From contig JABDLQ010000037.1 in assembly GCA_013002925.1 (NCBI GenBank), forward strand, positions 1 to 12,588: a DNA stretch of 12,588 nt, given 5' to 3'. Made by a program: the position numbers and the translations under genes. How positions within the stretch are numbered: position 1 is the first letter of the stretch; each line of letters opens with the position of its first letter. Source of the DNA: Gammaproteobacteria bacterium. Its GTDB lineage: Bacteria > Pseudomonadota > Gammaproteobacteria > Steroidobacterales > SZUA-146. The notes below the pieces were generated by a model. It had not been told where the DNA came from. It saw only the letters and a list, made by a program, of their open reading frames with translations, and ran no database searches. This document shows positions 1 to 7,157 of this stretch, piece by piece.

Positions 1-1214
1 ATATCGACCGCCGCACGACCCATAATACGGAAATAGCCATTTTCGATAACGGCGATATCGCCAGTGCAAAACCAGCCGTCCCGGAAGCATTCCCGGGTGG
101 CTGTGGCATCGTGCCAGTACTCGAGAAACACCTGATCGCTCTTAATCCGTATTTCACCGGGCGTAGATGCCGTGTCAACCGGTGTATCGTTGTCGTTGAA
201 CAGTTGCACTGTCACTCCGGGTAATGGCTGGCCCACATAGCCGGCGCGTCTTTCGCCGTCGTAAGGGTTGGCAAGCGCCATACCGACCTCTGTCATGCCG
301 TACCGCTCCAACAGCACCTGGCCTGTCAGTTTCTCCCATTGTGTGAAGACATTTACTGGACAGGCCGCAGAGCCTGACACGGTTAGTCGCATACTGGCAA
401 AGCCATCGCAAACGGCAGTTTTTTTCGCAGAGTCCAGATCTGCAATATGCCGGATCAATTTCACATAGACAGTAGGTACCGCCATGAACAGGCTGTAACT
501 GCGGGCGGCCACTCGTGCGCACAAGCCGGCGATATCCAGCTTTGGCATCAGGTGTACGGTGGCGCCACACCATAGCGCACAGCTCAGAATATTAATAATC
601 CCGTGAACATGATGCAGTGGCAAAAACAGCGGGATCACATCATGGTCACACCATGCCCAGGCGTTCACCAGCGTCTTGATTTGGGCAAGAATGGCGTTGT
701 GGGTGGTGACAACGCCCTTGGGTTTACCGGTTGTGCCGCTGGTAAACAGAATCATTGCACGCCGGTGTAATGCAACTTCGGGCAACGCGGCAGCAACACT
801 GTGTTGCGAAAGTGGTTCTGCACCAGTCAGCACCTCAGTGACCGACAACAGGGTGATGTTCATGAGCGCGCAAATTTTAACGACAGCATCTGGGTGCGGG
901 TGCTTCGCAATGAGACGAGTAACGCCGGCGCTGGATAAGTAATACTCCAGCTCTGCCGCGGACGAGGCAATGCCAAGCGGCAGTGCGATGCCACCCGCCC
1001 GCCAGATGCCGTGGAGTGCGATTACGTAGTCAGGACTGGCCGGGATAAGTATGGCAATGCGTTCTTCATTCAGGTCCTCTCTACCCGCAAGAAGCCCGGT
1101 AGCCAATTGGTCGACACGGGTCTGCAGCTCGCCATAAGTCATCTGATGGTTGCCGTCGACCAAAGCGATGTTGTCTTTTCCAGACGTCTGCCCGGGAAAT
1201 AACACATTGCTCAT
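1..1214 (-). CDS. AMP-forming acyl-CoA synthetase, probable malonyl-CoA synthetase (MatB/ACSF3 type), C-terminus off the left edge
   Basis: An unbroken frame of 404 codons runs from ATG at 1214 to the window edge. It starts after a GAGG ribosome binding site (1223-1226) with 8-base spacing. The family adenylates a carboxylic acid with ATP and transfers it to CoA in the cytoplasm. The ATP-binding signature LFTSGTTGKPKG lies near residues 152-163. HHVHG lies near 200. ERYGMTE (adenine/acyl pocket) lies near 304, followed by the GERRAGYVGQPLPG stretch. GWFCTGD lies near 381, and GYFRIMGRAAVDI at the edge begins the hinge. The ERYGMTE block followed by 'M-A' and an Arg-Gly-x-Val-Gly-x-Pro-Leu-Pro-Gly run, and the IMGRxxVDI hinge, match my recollection of ACSF3/MatB malonyl-CoA synthetases better than medium- or long-chain fatty acyl ligases. 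The missing part should hold the small C-terminal domain with the catalytic lysine. Superfamily is certain; substrate is inferred. Confidence 0.9.
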   Translation of the reverse strand, partial: MSNVLFPGQTSGKDNIALVDGNHQMTYGELQTRVDQLATGLLAGREDLNEERIAILIPASPDYVIALHGIWRAGGIALPLGIASSAAELEYYLSSAGVTRLIAKHPHPDAVVKICALMNITLLSVTEVLTGAEPLSQHSVAAALPEVALHRRAMILFTSGTTGKPKGVVTTHNAILAQIKTLVNAWAWCDHDVIPLFLPLHHVHGIINILSCALWCGATVHLMPKLDIAGLCARVAARSYSLFMAVPTVYVKLIRHIADLDSAKKTAVCDGFASMRLTVSGSAACPVNVFTQWEKLTGQVLLERYGMTEVGMALANPYDGERRAGYVGQPLPGVTVQLFNDNDTPVDTASTPGEIRIKSDQVFLEYWHDATATRECFRDGWFCTGDIAVIENGYFRIMGRAAVD

Positions 1215-1621
1215 TTTCTATTCCTCGAGGGATTTGGTAACGGGACGTGACTGCGCGCGCCGATGTCATTAGCACTGCATCGCAATCTGAACTTGTTTCT
1301 TGCTCCATTGTTCAAGCGATGCAATCGGCGCACAACATCATGTAGTGAATTTGCCATCAGTCCGTCACCTAGTGCAACATCTTTGATGAAAGCACAAGGT
1401 TTTGGTGAGAAAAATTGCATTATTGGGAGCGTTGTTCTTAAGCCGGGGCCAATCCGGCTGATGCCGAGCCCTTCTGATCACTGTTCGCATACGCCCGTAT
1501 CTAAGTGCCATGGGCAGCACATTGCCTGGAGTACACCGTGTCCCGGGCACAGTAGGTCACAATGAGACTACCAATTGGGTGGCGATGTTACAGGATCGCC
1601 TTTCTACGGCGCGGGTTTGTG
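1215..1621. other. Intergenic region with two short inverted repeats
   Basis: No frame here has a credible start, ribosome binding site or recognisable protein, so I call it non-coding. It must contain the promoter of the acyl-CoA synthetase gene (minus strand), but no clear -35/-10 pair could be picked. Two short inverted repeats are visible. One is AGCCGG/CCGGCT at 1441-1459 with a 7-base loop. The other is GGCGAT/ATCGCC at 1581-1600 with an 8-base loop, 21 bases past the stop of the hook-IN gene. The second could form a weak transcript end for that gene, but the T-rich tail (TTTCT) is on the plus-strand side. Confidence 0.5.
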
Positions 1622-3283
1622 TCAGGCGAATGCGTCGAAGAGTGTGCCGCGCGTACCAAGAGTATCGTTAAGCGATAAGAATGCCTGTTGGGCGGCTTTA
1701 CCTACGCTGTCGATCAGACCGATGTTGTCGCTGGTACCGTTTAGAAATTGATCAATGCGAGCGGAGCGGGTTTGCAGGCGCTGACTGAAGCGACCTTCGT
1801 CGAGGGCTGCAAATTTGCTGTATTGTTTTCCGACTGCATCCAGATTGAGAGTCAAACCAAAGCCTGTATCCACTCTTACATCGCCGCTGTCAAGGACCGC
1901 ACTGACGGCGCCCTTTAACTGGTTGCGAAGAGCGGCGACCTCTTTATTGACCAGGGCTTCGCTTCGGGTTTCCTGAAAAAAATCGTTCAGAGCGCTCATC
2001 GCCTCATCCATGGCGCGCACGATCCCGTGAGCGCGCCGCCGCCCATAGCCATTGCCTTGCGCGGTTGGATCTACGCGGCCTTCCGGCATATTAAGAGCTC
2101 CAAACAGGCCGGTGCCATTGCCATCGATGATTAACACGTCGCCACTGTCTTGCCCGGTGATGACAACACGCTGGGTATCTTCGTCAAAGCTTGCATTGGC
2201 GCCGGCGTCGGAGGAGTTAATGCGTGCGATGATGTCGGTCAGTGAGTCATTGCCTGCGTCAATGGCAATTGATTCACCATTTATTACGACTTCGCCGCTG
2301 GTCACACCAGTAAACTGGGCAACCGTATCAAGGGGGCGCAGAGTTTCCGGATCAACTCCGGGAACCGCAATGGCGTCCAGGAGTTTTGTTGCCTCGACAA
2401 AATTGGAGTCCCCGGCCACGATCTCGATTTCACCCGCAGAACCTGCGGTATTATGTTCGAAATCGATGCGCTCAGTAACGGGATTGAACACCGCCGTTAC
2501 GCCAGCTTCCGATTCATTGATCGTATTTAGTACGTCATTAAGCGAGTCGGAATCGTTGACGTTAATGGTAATACCATTCACTGTAAAACTGCCGGCAACA
2601 ATTTGCGGCATGCCATATTGGTAATTGGGGTTGTCATTACCGGTGGCGTTGAAGGCCTGGTCAGGGTCCACGACACTGCCCACGTTGTCGTAGACCTGGA
2701 TACTGGTCGTGTCACGCCGCTCGAGGCTGCCTGCGCCCAGGGTAAAAAAGAGACCATTACCAAGATTGTACTCATGGTCGAGCGCATGGCTTTCGCGAAT
2801 CGTTATATTGTTGATGATATTGTTGTCCGCATCGCGGACACGAACGCGCAAGCGGTCTTCCCCGTGTACTCCACCACGCCGGACTTCAAAAGACAGCGCG
2901 CCCGTTCCATTTGAACCATCGTATGCGCCACCGAACGTCAGAAACGCATCGGAACCACCGTCCCAGTTTGGAACAAATGGTGTAAAGGATGTGGGCGTCG
3001 CATTGACTTCTTCCACCGATTGCAGCGAGGAAAATGTCGATGTCAGATCCAGGCCCAGTGGTGAGCTCGAGCGGGCCGATGGCAGGCCACTGAGAATCGT
3101 TGACCCGCCGGTGGTCAGGCGTTGTAATTCGTCAAAAGCTTCAAGTACGCGAAACAGGTGCCGGCGTGCTGCAGACAATTGCACGCGGTCAGTAACGACG
3201 TCACTACTACGTGGGGCCGCCGGGCGGGACACCGGATTTGTCGGTGAGCTGCCATATACCGGTGAGTAGGGGTTTATTTGCAT
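1622..3283 (-). CDS. Flagellin hook IN motif protein, FliD/FlgL-like, orphan
   Basis: The protein has 553 residues from ATG at 3283. This start has AAGGA six bases upstream and gives MQINPYSPVYG; the frame is open to 3334 but has no comparable site there. Residues about 230-277 (GSFTVNGITINVNDSDSLND...) and 330-377 (GEVVINGESIAIDAGNDSLTD...) are two copies of the flagellin/hook IN repeat found in FliD and FlgL. Residues about 110-200 form a beta-rich stretch, and the last 130 residues (418-551) are predicted helical, as in hook-associated proteins. There is no signal peptide, which fits flagellar type III export. Hook-cap proteins sit at the filament tip, but no chaperone (fliS), flagellin or hook gene is nearby, and the N-terminus lacks the usual FliD opening as I recall it. 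It could be a divergent hook-associated protein, a filament-capping paralogue or an unrelated surface protein using IN repeats. Family is good; exact role uncertain. Confidence 0.75.
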   Translation of the reverse strand: MQINPYSPVYGSSPTNPVSRPAAPRSSDVVTDRVQLSAARRHLFRVLEAFDELQRLTTGGSTILSGLPSARSSSPLGLDLTSTFSSLQSVEEVNATPTSFTPFVPNWDGGSDAFLTFGGAYDGSNGTGALSFEVRRGGVHGEDRLRVRVRDADNNIINNITIRESHALDHEYNLGNGLFFTLGAGSLERRDTTSIQVYDNVGSVVDPDQAFNATGNDNPNYQYGMPQIVAGSFTVNGITINVNDSDSLNDVLNTINESEAGVTAVFNPVTERIDFEHNTAGSAGEIEIVAGDSNFVEATKLLDAIAVPGVDPETLRPLDTVAQFTGVTSGEVVINGESIAIDAGNDSLTDIIARINSSDAGANASFDEDTQRVVITGQDSGDVLIIDGNGTGLFGALNMPEGRVDPTAQGNGYGRRRAHGIVRAMDEAMSALNDFFQETRSEALVNKEVAALRNQLKGAVSAVLDSGDVRVDTGFGLTLNLDAVGKQYSKFAALDEGRFSQRLQTRSARIDQFLNGTSDNIGLIDSVGKAAQQAFLSLNDTLGTRGTLFDAFA

Positions 3284-3633
3284 TCGCGATCCTTGACTGC
3301 TGGTCGGTCTGTCGAAGCGACATGGTCCCAACACTGTAAAGCGACCGATTTACCACAATCTTTAGTAATAAAAGTGATGGTTCAGTCTTTTTATTCAGGG
3401 GCAAGGTGTTATGTCTGATGATTGAAAAATTACCGGAGTTTTCAGTCACTCCGGAAAATGAAAAAAAGCAATTTATCAAACCTCTGAACAATAAATTTAA
3501 CCTGTGTAGATTTGTGCTGCAAAATGCATCACCCGGACATGGGCTCATCAATCAGACTTTGACATAAGCCGGGAACCGGATCAGCAGGATTGTCTGCAAT
3601 AGCCTCTGTACTGCGAAGACTGAGATGTGCTGG
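3284..3633. other. Intergenic region upstream of the hook-IN gene
   Basis: This 350-base stretch separates the hybrid kinase stop from the hook-IN start, both on the minus strand. It is visibly more AT-rich between about 3360 and 3500 than the genes around it. It contains the terminator-like hairpin at 3425-3454 and presumably the promoter of the hook-IN gene between that hairpin and 3284. A weak -35/-10 pair (TTGCAG, 17 bases, TAAATT) on the minus strand near 3490-3520 lies upstream of the hairpin and is not convincing. No sigma-28 or correctly spaced sigma-54 site was found. No gene is seen here. Confidence 0.5.
3425..3454 (-). terminator. Probable intrinsic terminator downstream of the kinase operon
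   Basis: On the minus strand a perfect 7-base stem CCGGAGT/ACTCCGG (3433-3454) encloses an 8-base loop and is followed directly by TAATTTTT. The stem is short but GC-rich and the T-tract is on the correct side for transcripts leaving the kinase gene, whose stop is about 180 bases upstream. It would insulate the hook-IN gene from the kinase operon. A plus-strand reading is less likely because an A-run follows the stem on that strand. Confidence 0.5.
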
Positions 3634-5490
3634 CTAGGACGTTTTACGCTCTGCGATACTCGTGCGTATGAGGGTTGCCAACACGCCGATTTCGAACGGC
3701 TTGGTGAGCAACGGTATGTCAGACAGCGTCGTGCCGCTTTTTTGCAATATATCGTCCGTGTACCCTGACATAAAAATTCCAGCAGCAGACGGTTGATACT
3801 GCCGGGCTTCATTCAAAAATTCTGCTCCATTGGTATGTGGCATGATGACATCCGAGACAATGACATCGATTGGATCACTGTTGTTTTTGCATATCTCCAG
3901 GCCGCTGCGGGCATCGGGTGCCGTGAGCACGTGATATCCCAGGCGCGCGAGACCTTTTTCCAGCAAAGTCCGAATTTGTTCTTCATCTTCGACAATGAGG
4001 ACGTTTTCACAACCGCTGATATTATCCGCGCGTTGTTCTTTCGCGACCGGCGTTGCAGAGATATCTTTCGAGGCGGGCAATAATATTTCAAAACGGGAGC
4101 CGTTTCCGGGAAGGCTGCTGACGCTGATGTTGCCGCCGGCCGCTGTAACAATGCCGTGTACCGTTGACAACCCAAGCCCGGTGCCTCGCCCTTTTTCTTT
4201 GGTCGTAAAGTAGGGTTCAAAAATGCGACTGCAGGTGTCGGAATCCATCCCCATCCCCGTGTCCGCAACGACCAGCTTGACTTGACGATGGGCAGCTTCA
4301 GGGTGACTGCTGTTCGTGCCGCCGCCAGCATTCGATGATGCGCTGCTCGTGTTGCCTGTGATAATCGAAATGCGCCCACCATCAGGCATGGCGTCGCGGG
4401 CGTTGACGACAAGGTTGAGAATGACTTGTCGCATTTGTCCGGGATCGAGCTCTACCGGGTTCAGTTTGTCCGCATAGTGTGTGTCTAACTCAATATCCTC
4501 CCCAATCAAACGTCGCAGCATGTCATCCATTTCGCAAATCAGTTCGTTGAGATTGAATACCTGAACTTCGGCGGGTTCGTTACGACTGAACGCCAGTAAC
4601 TGTCGGGTTAGCGTTGCCGCTTGCTCGGCTGCCTGCCGAATTTGGGACGCGCTGAGTCGTGTGGGGTCGCCATTGGAGGACTTGTCAAGAAGCAGGCTGG
4701 CATGCCCAAGGATCGCAGTCAGCAGGTTATTAAAATCGTGAGCAACACCGCCAACCAGTTGGCCAAGCGCTTCAAGCTTTTGCATGTGATGCATGCGTTC
4801 CTGGCTGTCACTGAGTGCCTGTTCGATATCTGCCTGACGTAACATCGACACTCGCATTTGACGGACTGAAAACCACGTCACCAGCCCGGTGATGGTGACC
4901 AGCAATGTGACAATTGCAAGAAACGGAAAACTGCGGTCTGCAATCACATCGAGGGAGCCCAGTGCGTCAGCGATGGCAATGTCGTGCTGACGTTTGAGCT
5001 GTTCCAGACCCCGGCCCAACATCAAAAGATCGTTTTCCGATAATACCGGTTGCGGCGAATTTGCCACGCTGTCTACCATTTTTGCGAGACGGTCTGTTAC
5101 TCGTTGCAGCGTGGCAAAAAAATCCTCGCCGTCAAAGCGTACATGCAATTCCCGAAGCCGCTCAACGTGCGACCACATATCTCTTAGGGTGCCCTGTACG
5201 TCCGGTCGCGGCAGCGACGGCGTATCGTTGGTACTAAAAGAGCCGGGCTTGAGGTTATCAGAGAAACCGGCGCTGGCACTGGGTAATAAGGACCTGTATT
5301 CCCTGTATATGAGCTCCGTTTCTTCAGCAGCTTTCAAATGAAAAAACAAAACACGGTCGCGGGTTCGGCTTTCGTCTTCCTCGACCAGGTAAAGTGCGCC
5401 CAGCGCTACGATGGCTGCGGTGACTGAGATCGCCATCATGCCGTAAAAATAACGCAGGATGTATTCGAATTTTGGCGCGAGTCTCTTCAA
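3634..5490 (-). CDS. Membrane hybrid sensor histidine kinase with C-terminal receiver
   Basis: The protein has 618 residues and starts at TTG (5490). The start overlaps the stop of the lipoprotein gene (bases ATTGA), and an in-frame TAG lies two codons upstream, so nothing longer is possible. A first membrane segment lies at about 17-36, a mostly helical periplasmic part at 37-187, and a second membrane segment at 188-209. A short helical linker leads to the dimerisation helix with phospho-acceptor His251 in GVAHDFNNLL. The ATPase domain shows the N-box (Asn363 in NLVVNARDAMPDGG), G1 box VADTGMGMD (Asp410), F-box FEPYFTT and GRGTGLGLS (435-442). The receiver (about 496-612) has acidic residues 501-503, Asp547 in VSDVIMP, Ser575 and Lys597 in LTKPF. 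All key catalytic residues are present. No PAS or Hpt domain is seen, so onward transfer needs another protein. Overlap with the PhnD-type lipoprotein gene implies translational coupling and a shared sensing role. Confidence 0.93.
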   Translation of the reverse strand: MKRLAPKFEYILRYFYGMMAISVTAAIVALGALYLVEEDESRTRDRVLFFHLKAAEETELIYREYRSLLPSASAGFSDNLKPGSFSTNDTPSLPRPDVQGTLRDMWSHVERLRELHVRFDGEDFFATLQRVTDRLAKMVDSVANSPQPVLSENDLLMLGRGLEQLKRQHDIAIADALGSLDVIADRSFPFLAIVTLLVTITGLVTWFSVRQMRVSMLRQADIEQALSDSQERMHHMQKLEALGQLVGGVAHDFNNLLTAILGHASLLLDKSSNGDPTRLSASQIRQAAEQAATLTRQLLAFSRNEPAEVQVFNLNELICEMDDMLRRLIGEDIELDTHYADKLNPVELDPGQMRQVILNLVVNARDAMPDGGRISIITGNTSSASSNAGGGTNSSHPEAAHRQVKLVVADTGMGMDSDTCSRIFEPYFTTKEKGRGTGLGLSTVHGIVTAAGGNISVSSLPGNGSRFEILLPASKDISATPVAKEQRADNISGCENVLIVEDEEQIRTLLEKGLARLGYHVLTAPDARSGLEICKNNSDPIDVIVSDVIMPHTNGAEFLNEARQYQPSAAGIFMSGYTDDILQKSGTTLSDIPLLTKPFEIGVLATLIRTSIAERKTS

Positions 5491-6362
5491 TTGCTATTTT
5501 TCGCATCAAGTAAGCCCAGCGCATCTGCGGCATTACGTATATCGTCAAAATCTGCCCGGCCCGCCGGTACATAACCTTGTGCACCCAGTCGGTTCAAAAT
5601 TTCCTCGTGTTCGGCAATCGTCTGATCCAACGCTAAAAACGCATCTCTGAGCAATGTTCTTGTTGACGAGTCCATCGAGTCCTGTACAGCCCACACGTAG
5701 TTTGCGTAAGTAGGTGTTGTAGAAATGATGCGTAGCTGATGTGCGTCAGTAGAATTAGCGCCGAGCATGGATTGCGCAATGACGCAATTGGCAGCACCAA
5801 TCGCGGCGACCCCATCGCTGACCCATTGAACCGTTTCATCGTGACCCGATGAGTGTCGAATCGAGGAAAAAAATTGTTCGGGTTCTATTCCGGACAAGCT
5901 CAAAAACCGCCTCGGCATCAAGTGGCCTGACGTCGACAGTGGTGGGCCAAAAGCAATTGTTTCACCTTTGAATTCCTTGATCATGCGGCGCGGATCAGAT
6001 GTTTTGACCACAAAGCAACTGGTAAAATTTAGATCCGTATCGCGCATGATCAGAGGCATGGCACGACTGCGATGTTCTGCCTGCGTGTAGGTCAGACCGC
6101 CAAAGTTCGCCAACTGGAGATGACCGTCTGCAAACTCGGCTAGCATCGTTGAGTAGTTAGCTGGGATCACAAGCTCAACATCAAGGGACGTTGTTTTTTC
6201 AAGATACGCCATCAGTGGAGCATACTGGTCTTGTAAACGCTGATGCGATTGATCCGGCAGCACGCCAATCCGGATTGTTTTTTGAGTAACTGTCCCGGAA
6301 CCGGTCTGATCGGCGCATCCAAAGACAACGAGGGTCAAAACTGTTAGTGCTAAATTTTTCAA
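5487..6362 (-). CDS. PhnD-family phosphate/phosphonate-type substrate-binding lipoprotein
   Basis: The protein has 291 residues from a TTG start at 6362. That start gives a compact lipoprotein signal MKNLALTVLTLVVFGC with a cysteine at residue 16, preceded by GGCGG (one mismatch from GGAGG) about six bases upstream. TTG at 6383 would add seven residues and is an alternative. The frame is open further upstream, but that part lies antisense to the receiver gene and is not expected to be translated. IRIGVLPDQ, the YAPLMAYLEK stretch, the Tyr-Ser-Thr-Met-Leu block, LANFGGLTYTQA, FKGETIAFGPPLSTSGHLMP and SSGHDETVQWVSDGVAAIGA follow the order of the PhnD/PtxB periplasmic binding family (phosphonate, phosphite or phosphate). 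No permease or ATPase gene is adjacent, and its stop overlaps the kinase start. A role as a membrane-anchored ligand sensor for that kinase is inferred. The ligand cannot be told from sequence alone. Confidence 0.88.
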   Translation of the reverse strand: MKNLALTVLTLVVFGCADQTGSGTVTQKTIRIGVLPDQSHQRLQDQYAPLMAYLEKTTSLDVELVIPANYSTMLAEFADGHLQLANFGGLTYTQAEHRSRAMPLIMRDTDLNFTSCFVVKTSDPRRMIKEFKGETIAFGPPLSTSGHLMPRRFLSLSGIEPEQFFSSIRHSSGHDETVQWVSDGVAAIGAANCVIAQSMLGANSTDAHQLRIISTTPTYANYVWAVQDSMDSSTRTLLRDAFLALDQTIAEHEEILNRLGAQGYVPAGRADFDDIRNAADALGLLDAKNSN

Positions 6363-6430
6363 TTTTGCCCGCCACTTAACCAAGACACTGCCGATAATAC
6401 CCGCCACATCGGCACTAATGAAGCGCAGAT

Positions 6431-6459
6431 ACTTTATCGCGGCCCCCGACCGGTATACT
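6431..6459 (+). promoter_or_regulatory. Candidate promoter for the stand-alone receiver gene, in the divergent gap
   Basis: A -10-like TATACT lies at 6454-6459, placing transcription start about 38 bases before the receiver ATG. The -35 (ACTTTA, 17-base spacing) is poor, suggesting an activated promoter. ATACTTTATC (6429-6438) and ATACTATC (6455-6462) are imperfect direct repeats overlapping it and could be regulator contacts. No clear promoter could be picked for the divergent lipoprotein-kinase operon in the same 141-base gap. Confidence 0.3.
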
Positions 6460-6503
6460 ATCAGCTTAGACCCGATCTCAACGCGCGACACGAGACCGCA
6501 TAC

Positions 6504-6914
6504 ATGACCGATACGCCGATCAAGGACAGAATACCGGCTGCTACCCCGGCAGTGCTCGTGGTGGACGATAACGAACTCGTCCGTTCCCTTGTCGTTGGCA
6601 TACTGGAAAATGCCGGGCTGACGGTGCTTGCGGCTGATGCCGGGCCGACCGCGATCGAGCTTGTACGCACAGGGGGTGGCTCTATCGGCTGTGTACTCCA
6701 GGATTTGTCGATGCCCGGTATGTCCGGTGACGCAGTAATCCTGGAGATGCTGAAACTCAATCCTGATCTGCCGATCGTCGTGTACAGCGCTGAAGATGAA
6801 GTTGCGGCCACATTGCGACTGACAGGGCTCAAGATCGCCGGTTACATTCAAAAACCATTCGAAGCCGAACAGCTGGTTACAACCATTCGTGGGCTGGTCG
6901 AGGCTGTTGTCTGA
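6504..6914 (+). CDS. Single-domain response regulator (receiver only)
   Basis: The protein has 136 residues. A 15-residue lead is followed by one complete CheY-like receiver and almost nothing after it. The acidic pair Asp21-Asp22 (LVVDDNE), phospho-acceptor Asp67 in VLQDLSMPGMSG, Ser95 in VVYSAEDE and Lys117 in IQKPF are all present, so it should accept phosphate. There is no output domain. Such proteins act by protein-protein contact, as intermediates in a phosphorelay or as phosphate sinks. It is transcribed divergently from the lipoprotein and hybrid kinase genes, which makes that kinase the obvious candidate partner; this is inferred from position only. The upstream sequence has only a weak CGAGA ribosome-binding match. 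Other possibilities are a CheY-like motility regulator or a partner of a kinase elsewhere in the genome. Confidence 0.92.
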   Translation: MTDTPIKDRIPAATPAVLVVDDNELVRSLVVGILENAGLTVLAADAGPTAIELVRTGGGSIGCVLQDLSMPGMSGDAVILEMLKLNPDLPIVVYSAEDEVAATLRLTGLKIAGYIQKPFEAEQLVTTIRGLVEAVV

Positions 6915-7157
6915 GTTTGCAGGTTAAAATGCACACCCGGATGTGAAAATCCCCAGTTTGTCCATCGACAGATCGGGGGCACGGGAATTGTTACAGGTCC
7001 AATGCTTGCACCCCTGGAAGACTTCGGGGAATTACAAGAAAAGCATTTTCCCGGTGGTTAGTATCGTAAAACAGCGCAGCCCCGTAAAAACCGGTATGTG
7101 CCTGACGCCGGCAGTTGGTTATGATAGCCAGGAGCCGTTACCAGGAGGATGTGGCCG
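6915..7157. other. Leader region of the EF-G-like gene with two hairpins and a strong ribosome binding site
   Basis: No gene is seen here. An imperfect hairpin lies at 6951-6978: CCCC and TTTGTC pair with GACAGA and GGGG around a CATC loop, with one A-C mismatch and wobbles. It sits about 37 bases after the receiver stop. A second smaller one lies at 7011-7029 (CCCC..GAA/TTC..GGGG). Neither has a T-run on the plus strand, so they are not clear terminators. TATGAT at 7120-7125 is a possible -10 without a good -35. AGGAGG at 7143-7148 is a strong Shine-Dalgarno and decides the EF-G start: it is 9 bases before ATG 7158, but abuts ATG 7149, which is therefore rejected. Confidence 0.45.

Noticed and set aside
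1263..1565. A 100-codon plus-strand open frame in the gap before the hook-IN gene.
   Set aside because: No ribosome binding site, no recognisable protein, and composition rich in Ser/Pro/Cys typical of random frames.
2052..2624. A 190-codon plus-strand open frame within the hook-IN gene.
   Set aside because: The translation is low-complexity and Ser/Pro/Thr-rich with no family resemblance. The minus-strand frame carries the IN repeats.
3313..3334. A sigma-54-like site (TTGGGACCATGTCGCT on the minus strand) upstream of the hook-IN gene.
   Set aside because: The GG and GC elements are separated by 9 or 8 bases instead of the required 10, and the -12 element reads TCGC, so it should not work as a sigma-54 promoter.
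3813..4412. A 199-codon minus-strand open frame in a second frame inside the kinase gene.
   Set aside because: It overlaps the ATPase and receiver domains of the kinase in another frame; all kinase motifs are in the main frame.
6363..6851. The lipoprotein frame stays open for another 163 codons upstream, allowing a 454-residue protein.
   Set aside because: This extension lies mostly antisense to the receiver gene, whose CheY-like motifs are complete, and it precedes a proper lipoprotein signal peptide. It would also bury that signal inside the protein.
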